The notes under the pieces: generated by a model
Told to the model about the DNA's origin: nothing
What the model saw: only the letters and a program-made list of their open reading frames with translations
The model's database searches: none
DNA from: Pseudeuparius sepicola
Taxonomy: Eukaryota > Arthropoda > Insecta > Coleoptera > Anthribidae
Assembly: GCA_963920635.1 (NCBI GenBank)
Contig: OY987303.1
Span: 20,748,175-20,812,174 of the forward strand
DNA: 64,000 nucleotides
Reading direction: 5' to 3'
Part shown: positions 45,736-53,325 of the stretch, piece by piece
Layout: every line of letters begins with the position of its first letter
How positions within the stretch are numbered: the stretch's first letter is position 1
Made by a program: the position numbers and the translations under genes

Positions 45736-46194
45736 CTAAATACAACTTAGATCTTCTATATCAGTTCTTTTGTTCATTGGATAATTTTCTTTATTAATTT
45801 CAAACATCTCAAGGAATAACCTCTTAGTTAGATTCTTTTCTCTGTGTAAAATTTTAAAATTGTAAAAATTTGCATGATAGCCTGTGATATTTATATGTTC
45901 AGAAAAAGCAGAAGAAATTTTATTTAATTTAACATCACTTTTGTGTCCTGAAATTCTATTATATAAATTTTGGGAAGTTTGGCCTATGTATTTTTTATTG
46001 CAATTATAACAAGGGATCGAACACACAACATTAGATTCACACATTATTGGAGTTTTATTTTTTAATTTAGTGTATAATTTTCCGATTTGTTTAACATCCC
46101 AAAATTTATATAATAGAATTTCAGGACACAAAAGTGATGTTAAATTAAATAAAATTTCTTCTGCTTTTTCTGAACATAATATATATAATATCAC
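45736..46194 (-). pseudogene. Penelope-like GIY-YIG endonuclease domain
   Basis: This 152-codon frame shows the complete GIY-YIG order: VVCSIPCYNCNKKYIGQTSQ (with the conserved Cys pair typical of Penelope-like elements), NRISGHKSDV with the catalytic Arg, SEHINITGYH with the His, then FKILHREKNLTKRLFLEMFE with the conserved Glu, and NKRTDIEDLS with the terminal Asn. It ends naturally. The reverse transcriptase upstream is absent, since the frame begins where the inverted copy starts, so the element is 5'-truncated. The domain itself appears intact. A second, frame-broken copy of its last two thirds lies at 46102-46320 on the plus strand. Confidence 0.85.
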
Positions 46195-46772
46195 AGGCCA
46201 TCATGCAAATTTTAACAATGTTAAAATTTTACACCTTCCTTCCTTGAGATGTTTGAAATTAATAAAGAAAATTATCCAATGAACAAAAGAACTGATATAG
46301 AAGATCTAAGATGTATTTACTCTTATATTTTACTTTTAGATGAAAAACAATCAAAATAACTCACTATAACCCTATATTTATATAAAAATTTGTCTGTAAA
46401 ATCATTGTATACTACCCTATATCTATATTTCCCAAGTTTTCGGTTTTCAAACTAAACATTTTTATTCGCAAATATTTTCTATTCTTTTTGACAAATAACC
46501 TAAAATTTAGATTTCTTTTGTTTATTGTCAAACTTTTTGGTGACCTAAAAATTATTATAACCTAAAATTTTTATAACCTTAAAACAATATTACTCTCTGC
46601 TATCATTTGTTTTTCATGACTTGCTTCATAATATGAAGATTATCTTTTATTTCAAATTTCTATAACAACTATAAATATTTATTACAAAATTTTCAGTAGA
46701 CAACAACAAAAATATTTACATAACACTTTATTCCATTCTTACTCAATAATATATTTTACCTAACACTATTTT

Positions 46773-46812
46773 AGCCCTGACGAAGGCCAAAAATATGGCC
46801 GAAAGCTTGGCT
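46773..46812 (+). ncRNA. Hammerhead ribozyme motif in right Penelope arm
   Basis: Stem I AGCC/GGCT (46773-46776 and 46809-46812), core CTGACGA (46777-46783), stem II GGCC/GGCC (46785-46788 and 46797-46800), GAAA (46801-46804), self-complementary AGCT as stem III, cleavage-site T at 46808 (NUH). All required core bases are present. Confidence 0.75.
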
Positions 46813-47249
46813 CATTGTAAAGAATAAATAATATATAATTTTGGCTGAAATACCCGTTATTGTACTTCATTGATATATAAATACAGCCATTATTAAAAAA
46901 GATCTATTATAATATATTTTACAATTAAAACCTTTCACAAGTTATATCTGAATATTAATGTATTCTTTGAGCGTCGTTTGTGTTTTCTTTCTTAGCACCG
47001 TAGATTCGTACCACGAATTTAAATTATTAACTTTTTCAAAGTTTAGCACCACACGGAAAAATAACGAATGGATATTTTTCACCGAATCTGTTTTGAGGGA
47101 AGAAAAAACCGCAGAATGCAGAATAGATATTATAATGCCAAATCAATAATACTTCGCAAACGATGACCTATCAGGGTGTATCGATAAAAAAATTGTCTCG
47201 TTCAATTCCCACAGACTACTTAGATTTATATGGGTGTTAACACTTAGCG

Positions 47250-49600
47250 CACCATACTTGATTGTAGTTAATAATTATAAACAATATTCGAAAATAATAA
47301 TATTTATCATCTAATTTTTCGCGATAAAGTAAGTACTAAAGTAGTGTTACAACAAACTGGCCATATTTTTAAATAGTTCACTGATCCTAACAATGTGTTC
47401 AGTCACCCTATATAATTAATTATAATAAATAATATAATATAATAAATAATAATTCTCAACCTCACAAAATACTCCAAACTAGGATATAGGCTCGTATTAG
47501 TGCGTGAAATGGCTATTTCCTGCCCGATAATGGAAATATATATTTTTAGTAGCATCAAAAATTATCGTATGGACGATATTCTCCTTGAATTGAAAGAGAC
47601 TCTTAACCGCAATAGCAGTTTGGGTGGAAGAAAATGTTATTGGAATATAACCGATCGTTTTATAGGTCGTAAAGCGATGATAAAACATAAAATCACCATA
47701 AAATATATGTCATATACGTGGGACATTACTTCGTAAAAGGCTACTTAGTCCTACTTTACACAAAATTGCATTCAATTGGCTCAATTCTCGTGGTTTTATT
47801 TCAAGCATTACATTTGCCGCACTAGGGGAACACGGTGCTAGGATAAGCGCGATTTTTGAGACCGTACAAAATTCTTTTCTTGGTAGAGTAATAATATTTA
47901 GCACGTAGGGGTGTTATGTTCCCAAGGAGTAAAACTCGCACACGCTAATAACAAAGTTAATGTTATGACGGGAAGGGAAGAAGAAGGAAATAATCATAAA
48001 AGGCGTTAACTGGACTGGAATACTTTCTACACTTTATACACCTCTTCTTACGACGACGGAAAGATCTTAGGTAGAGCATGGGCGGAACACACACATATAG
48101 GTCTTACCACTTCATTTTTTAACACAAATAGAACTGACACCTTGCTTTAAAATTCCCCTTTCTAATCATGTTTATTTTTGCATATCAATAATTGTAGTAA
48201 CAATATAATTGTAACACAATCATGTTGTGATCATGCTGGCAAAAAATAGGCAAAGAGTAAGTCATTACCCACTATACCCACCTAAGTTGGGTCCATATAT
48301 CGAACACTAGCAATTTTAGTAAAAAACTGAATAAATCACTGAATTCTACGCGAAAATATCTATAAGAAACAGTTTCTGCCATTTCAATATCATTAACCGT
48401 TCCCAAAATACGAGGTAAGTATGCCCCAAAAGCGCAAATTTTAAATTTCGCCCTGTATCTTAAAAACAAAGGTGGCTATGAAAAATCTGTTTACGGTATC
48501 TTTCGTTTCACAAAAAAGTAGCACCGGTTCGCGAAAACCGCAACTCCCTATCTCTAAAAATAACCGAGATACCCCCCATTTACAACCAAATCTGGACACC
48601 CTGTACAGTAAATGTATATAATTGTCTTTCTATTCGTTCTTTCAATTTCAATCTTATTATTTATTATTAATAGTGCGATGAGATCATTCAAAACAAGGTT
48701 TTGACACCTAAAATATAGGCGAACATCAATACACTATTGCTACTTTTGCAGCCTAGGAAAGTACGTAATAATATTAATAAACTAATTTGTAGGTGCGTCC
48801 GTTTCTACGCCCATGAATCAGGTAAGCCGCATTTCCTCGCCTGAAGTGCCTAAGCTATAGTGTCTTTCCAACATAAATTAAAACATAACACCAGTATTTT
48901 ATTAAGAATTCTCTCAAACTTTACTAGTGCCATAAAATTTGTAGGGAAAGGCTTTGGTGAAAACCCTAAAAAAACAAAAATTGAATTTACTTTGGAATTA
49001 GTTTACACAAAAAATATAGACGCTGGATCGTGGTATCTACTGCTTACTTACTGTTTAAAATAATTAACTTTATTACACCGAAAAATGTACAGAGGGTGCA
49101 TGCTCAATGAGGGCTTAATTCACTCTTACAAGATGTCTTGTTTCCAGAGGTACCCAAACTAATTGCTATTTACTCTCTTTTGAGTAAATTTCAAGGAAAG
49201 AAAACAAGAAATGACTGTTTTTTACCACCCGATTTAGCGTCGGCTGTATGCGCTTGAATTTGCAATAGTTAGCGCAAGTGGTCGACGATGTTGTGGCTTC
49301 GTGCACCGCCTGTTTCCCTGGCACCGTTTTGTGCACTGAATAAATAAGACTATTGACGTCTATGGCTTAGTGTTCGGCTCCCCGATCTGTTATAACAGTA
49401 TGATTTTTAATGAAGGTATGGAAAAATCATTAATTCGGTATCTTATGGCAAAATTGTAAAAATCACCTACCTTCATTTTCCAAGATATGAAAAAGGCCAC
49501 TAAAAAAATTGTTTAGAGTGCAATTTTACACCCCATACCAAATTTCAGGACATTTTTAAAGTTATTATAAATTATATACAACGAATACCACATAAACAGT
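47250..49600. other. No recognised gene
   Basis: Short open frames on both strands carry no recognisable domains. A dispersed repeat lies at 48410-48605 (below). Confidence 0.4.
48410..48605. repeat. Copy of a dispersed repeat (shared with 30.9 kb)
   Basis: It ends in GGACACCCTGTAC and matches 30860-31200 in inverse orientation, including CGAAAACCGCAACT and CCTATCTCTAAAAATA. Confidence 0.55.
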
Positions 49601-49629
49601 ATAACAAATAATAAACATCAATCCTTACA

Positions 49630-50878
49630 AGGACTCATATAGAAAGACATAAAATAATATCACAAAAACAATCAGGAATAAGATCTGGCTACTCCTGCAC
49701 TACAGCACTGGCCAACATAACAGATAACATTTTTAAATGAATTATTGACAATAATGAAATCTGTGCTCTAATTGTGCTTGACTAGCAAAGCTTGTGATAT
49801 GCTTAACCATAAAATCGTGCTTCCTATCTGACACTTTGTAGGCTTTGAGGCCAGAGCTTCCGCATTCTTGGAATCATATCTTGATGATAGAAAACAGATA
49901 GTCAGACTAAATAGAAACTTTTCTGATGTGGGGTCGATAAAACAGGGAGTCCTACAAGGCAGCATATTAGGGCGTTTGTTGTTTACCCTGTAGGTATAGT
50001 TGCAACATTTATACTGCACTTAACCACAGGAATATCATCTATACGAGATGACACCCAGCTGTATCATAGATTTAAAGTTTCTCAACTTTAAGATGCATTA
50101 ATTAAAATCACTAGTGATTTAGACCCAATTTTGAAATTGGCATCTGGCCATCAATTAAAATTTAATGGTAGCAAGTCCTGTTTCATATTTTTCGGTAATG
50201 AGAGTGCTAGAACTTCCATTGTCAATGACTGCAAATTTGATGGGAAGGTAATTCGTGTCTCTGATAGATGCAAGAGTCTGGGGTTAACGTTGGATTCGAG
50301 GTTAAGATTTAAGGAACATATCTCCTCTGTGTTAAAAAATCATATTCTTCACTGAAATTAATATTTGCACAGGGGTGTTTTCTTGATTGGGAGACTCTAA
50401 GAGGGTGCTATGTGATTTGCTTGTTCTCTCACATTTAAATCAAGGAGACTGTGTGTATGGGCCCTGCCTTGATCAAGTGGACCTGGGGAGGGTTCAAAAG
50501 GTCCAGAACAGCTGCCTGAGATTAATATATTATGGGATTTGTCGCCCCAACGGAATTTCACACAAAGGACATAAACTGGCTAAGTATGTTCAATCGTAGG
50601 AAGTTACATATATGGCTTGCTTTTACTATAAAATATTGAAGTATAAGTCACCGCTCTATCTGTATCGCAGATTAATATTTCGTACTGACATCCACAATTT
50701 GCATTTTAGACAAAATTCTTTCCAGTTCCTCAACATAAAAAAAGAGATCTTTAAGAGGTCATTCTCTTACAATGTTTCGACTTGCGATGAAATTGTGGCT
50801 GATCCTCTGCTTTCTTTGTCAATTGTTAAATTAAGGTCCAGTTGTAGGAAAACACTGTTTCAACGAGAAAGTTGTTAA
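49630..50878 (+). pseudogene. LINE reverse transcriptase, heavily broken
   Basis: The recognisable order is: SQKQSGIRSGYSCTTALANI (49645-49720), ICALIVLD with stops (the first catalytic block), FLESYLDDRKQIVRLN (49870-49920), VGSIKQGVLQGSILG (49928-49972), and RDDTQLYHRF (50050-50080) in place of the usual ADDT, preceded by shifted sequence. The frame 50131-50355 continues with LKFNGSKSCFIFFG and KSLGLTLDSRLRFKEHI. Frames 50387-50599 and 50612-50878 give the C-terminal part (VQKVQNSCLRLIYY, YKILKYKSPLYL, KRSFSYNV). Many stops and shifts show long decay. Confidence 0.75.
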
Positions 50879-50983
50879 TTTTTGTTTACATGGAAAAATT
50901 AGACTTTTTTTGTTATAAGGGAATGTAAATAGCTACAATGTTATTTGGCTGTGGAAATTATCGGAATTAATCTGTATGTTGCA

Positions 50984-51020
50984 CTATTAGCCCAGAAAAA
51001 GACTTTTTCTGGGCTATTAG
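50984..51020. repeat. Micro-palindrome with 7-bp direct repeats (iv)
   Basis: CTATTAG (50984-50990) and CTATTAG (51014-51020) flank a 23-bp hairpin, arms CCCAGAAAAAG and CTTTTTCTGGG with a single central A. It sits in the 3' UTR of the LINE relic and so postdates it. Confidence 0.85.
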
Positions 51021-51283
51021 TTGTCTCATGAAGTCTATATGGAAGAATTGGTTTCATGTACCTAATCTGGTGCTTTTTATTTACCATTAATACTATATGT
51101 TTGCCCTTAAACTTTTTATAATCTGGTAAATGATAAATTCATTATTATTATTATTAAAAAAATATTTTTAAAAAAAGCTTTTATTTAAATGCGCTAAAAA
51201 GAATAAAATAATCTTTTCTTTTAAAACTTTTACTTTTTTACGTCATTCCACAATTTATATGATATAAAAGCTTGTCGCGAGAT

Positions 51284-51547
51284 TGTACTGGATCAACACA
51301 AGCTACGTAACAAATATTATAACAACATTACCAAATATGGCCAGCACCATTCCTCTGTCGACGTAAATCATTATGTAGGTAATTAGGATTGTTTCGTATT
51401 AGTTTATAAACAATAAATGCTTACTTATAAGTTACAACATTAGGTTGTGTACTGAATTCATTTCATACAATATAGTCTGTCTAAAAACCTCAACGTGTTC
51501 ACTTGCTTTAACCACCTACAAATGATCACCGAACAAGGGTGATTGCA
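51284..51547 (+). repeat. 5' LTR
   Basis: 264 bp, starting TGTACTGGATCAACACAAGC and ending AGGGTGATTGCA. Identical to 57066-57329. It contains an ATAAATG block that may serve 3' processing. It should carry the promoter. Confidence 0.92.
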
Positions 51548-51565
51548 TGGCGACCCTGCCAACGC
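51548..51565 (+). promoter_or_regulatory. Primer binding site
   Basis: TGGCGACCCTGCC directly follows the LTR. The TGG start pairs with the CCA end of a tRNA. The tRNA identity (possibly Arg) is inference. Confidence 0.75.
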
Positions 51566-51666
51566 AAACCTGCCAACTCAAACCTGCCAACGCAAACCTG
51601 CCAACTCAAACCTGCCAACGCAAACCTGCCAACTCAAACCTGCCAACGCCGATCTGCCAACGAAAA
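51555..51666 (+). repeat. 14-bp tandem repeat overlapping the primer site
   Basis: Eight 14-bp units alternate CCTGCCAACGCAAA and CCTGCCAACTCAAA (28-bp composite), the last two being degenerate. The first unit overlaps the end of the primer binding site, so part of the site (CCTGCCAAC) is repeated through the leader. Confidence 0.9.
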
Positions 51667-51675
51667 TAACTGGAA

Positions 51676-51906
51676 ATGGGTTTAAAAGAATCAAAAGAAG
51701 AGGTAATTATCGCACAAGCAGGCAATAGCGGAGGTTCTACCACTTCACAAGAGATTCAGAGAGGAGTTTCCCTAGGAGAAGTTGTCGCACTGATAGCTGT
51801 AGCACTAGTCCTAGCAATAGTAGTCGCATATTGCTATTTACGCGGAAAGAAGAAATTGGAGCGGAAGATTCGTAGGGTAATTATAAGAAGCCAAGAAATC
51901 GCGTAA
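51676..51906 (+). CDS. Small myristoylation/membrane ORF of the gypsy leader
   Basis: The protein has 76 residues. It starts MGLKES, which fits the N-myristoylation pattern (Gly2, Ser6). A polar region rich in Gly/Ser/Thr follows (residues 15-28), then a single hydrophobic span of about 20 residues (about 34-53, VVALIAVALVLAIVVAYCYL) and a basic tail (RGKKKLERKIRR). This predicts a small membrane protein anchored at both the N-terminus and one span. It lies between the primer site and gag, with a gap of about 195 bp to gag. Similar small ORFs with an MG start and one membrane span occur in leaders of some insect gypsy elements, to my knowledge without a proven function. A role in directing Gag to membranes is inference. 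Confidence 0.7.
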   Translation: MGLKESKEEVIIAQAGNSGGSTTSQEIQRGVSLGEVVALIAVALVLAIVVAYCYLRGKKKLERKIRRVIIRSQEIA

Positions 51907-52101
51907 GCAGACTTCGTCAACTGGCCGTACCACACCGGTGGCTGGCATCGTGGGAACGGGCTAGAGTGGCGTAATGCCTCTAGTTCGCAACGTGGGTTTT
52001 GGACCAGAAGCCCTCAAAGCAGCTCTTGGAGGAAAAAACGGCACAGAAAATGATGTTTAAGGTTAGAACTGTGTATTTCAAATTTTAAGTTAGATAGGCA
52101 A

Positions 52102-53325
52102 ATGAATATTATAGAATTGGAAAATTTAAAGGAACAATTAGAATCCGTAAAAAAGTTTTATGGTAAGGTTAGCAAAGAACCATTAGATAGGCGAGAAAAC
52201 CAGATTAGGCTAAACAAATTATTATTAGAAGTAGGTTTATTAGAGGATGAATTTACGAAAATAAAGTCAAAAGTTGCTAAAGTTGATAGGAAGCCAGAAG
52301 AGATACAAGTTATCAATTCGTACTTTAAAGAAATCGAAAAATATATTTATCATTCTAGACATTTACTTTTAAATAGATTAGGTACTTTAAGTAGTCAAGA
52401 TAGTCAGGTAGAAATAAGAGAAATTCAAACTGTAAAAATGACCGAAAAGTTCGATTTACGAACAGCGTCTTCGTTACTACCTCTTATGGACGGTACTGAG
52501 GATACCACAAAACAATTAATTGATGCCATTGAGTTATACAGCGAGTTATTGGACGAGAATGGTCAAAAATTAATGATTAGTTATGTTTTGAAAGCTAGGT
52601 TATCCCAAAATGCAAAGCTTAGGCTTGATAGAACTTATAAAACGGTTGACGATTTAGTAAACGATATGCGAACCCATTTGGTTAGTAAAAAATCAGCCAC
52701 AGCACTTGCAAGCACACTTCACAGCGCTAAGCAAGAAGGCAAAACAATTGATAACTATGCGCAAATTATAGAAGATTTATTCGTGAATCTTACAATAGCT
52801 CAAGCTGACGGGAATAGTAATAACGCGGCAATACTACGAGTAGCAAACGAAAAACTTGCCATAAATGTTTTTTCAAACGGTTTAAAAAATAGTGAGCTTC
52901 GCACCGTTATAAAAGCTAGAAATTACTCTACTTTAAAAGAGGCTATAGTAGGTGCCAAGGATGAAGAAAGGTTAATATCTAGTAATCAATCCGGGTTTTT
53001 TCATATGCGGACACGAAATAATAACAGATTTAGTAATCATGGTATGAGAGGCAGATTCAATAGGTCTAGACAGTACAATAATAGTAACAGGAACGCTCAA
53101 AACAATGTAAACAGCACTCAGCGAAATTTTAGTGGTACTAGAAACTTTCGATGTCATGGTCGCGGAATTAGTCGAGGTCGTGCTAATTACCGGGGACAGC
53201 AGCGCAACAATCGAAGTACAGGTCACCAAGCTTATTTTGCAGACGCATCGGGAACTGAAGGTTTTAATTCAATAGGAGAAACAAGTAGTGTAAGCGAAAC
53301 GCAGCAAAAATTTTTTCGTGTCTAA
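52102..53325 (+). CDS. gag: Gypsy Gag protein without zinc knuckle
   Basis: The protein has 407 residues. The N-terminal 100 residues are charged and heptad-like (IELENLKEQLESVKKFYGK, EEIQVINSYFKEIEKYI), suggesting a coiled coil. Residues about 115-300 resemble a Gag capsid region (LLPLMDGTEDTTKQLIDAIE, ARLSQNAKLRL, the helix ending NVFSNGLKNSELR). The C-terminus is rich in Asn, Arg and Gly (RGRFNRSRQYNNSNRN, then RGISRGRANYRGQQRNNRS) with one C-x-H but no CCHC knuckle, so RNA binding probably relies on the RG-rich tail. The start Met follows an in-frame stop closely. It overlaps pol by 32 nt of open frame; pol is in the +1 frame. Confidence 0.88.
   Translation: MNIIELENLKEQLESVKKFYGKVSKEPLDRRENQIRLNKLLLEVGLLEDEFTKIKSKVAKVDRKPEEIQVINSYFKEIEKYIYHSRHLLLNRLGTLSSQDSQVEIREIQTVKMTEKFDLRTASSLLPLMDGTEDTTKQLIDAIELYSELLDENGQKLMISYVLKARLSQNAKLRLDRTYKTVDDLVNDMRTHLVSKKSATALASTLHSAKQEGKTIDNYAQIIEDLFVNLTIAQADGNSNNAAILRVANEKLAINVFSNGLKNSELRTVIKARNYSTLKEAIVGAKDEERLISSNQSGFFHMRTRNNNRFSNHGMRGRFNRSRQYNNSNRNAQNNVNSTQRNFSGTRNFRCHGRGISRGRANYRGQQRNNRSTGHQAYFADASGTEGFNSIGETSSVSETQQKFFRV
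53294..53325 (+). promoter_or_regulatory. Gag-pol overlap with candidate +1 frameshift site
   Basis: The pol frame is open from 53294 and gag ends at TAA 53323-53325. In gag phase the overlap reads CAA AAA TTT TTT CGT GTC TAA. A Phe tRNA on TTT could move +1 onto TTC at 53315-53317, leading into pol (GTG TCT AAA). No ATG opens pol in this interval, so recoding is likely. Confidence 0.6.

Larger units (their letters stand above)
45106..46874. mobile_element. Inverted pair of Penelope-like 3' ends
   Basis: 45106-45974 and about 46102-46874 are inverted copies of the same Penelope-like 3' part: tail, hammerhead, 3' UTR and GIY-YIG coding end. The spacer (45975-46101) holds GIY-YIG sequence present only in the left copy. 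Head-to-head partial duplication is a known outcome of Penelope-like insertion. Confidence 0.8.
43732..47243. mobile_element. Large inverted-repeat element with nested insertions
   Basis: GTGTTAACACCC at 43732 and GGGTGTTAACAC at about 47232-47243 start arms of roughly 200 bp (shared blocks CTGTGGGAATTGAA, GACAATTTTTTTAT, AGGTCATCGTTT, GTGAAAAATAT). A mariner relic and an inverted Penelope pair lie between them. No own transposase is seen. Confidence 0.65.
49620..51155 (+). mobile_element. LINE relic with ATT tail
   Basis: Reverse-transcriptase and C-terminal coding remains are followed by a 3' UTR ending in ATT repeats (51136-51155). It is of the same general type as the LINE at 14430 but a separate family. 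A micro-palindrome lies in the 3' UTR. The element is dead. Confidence 0.75.
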
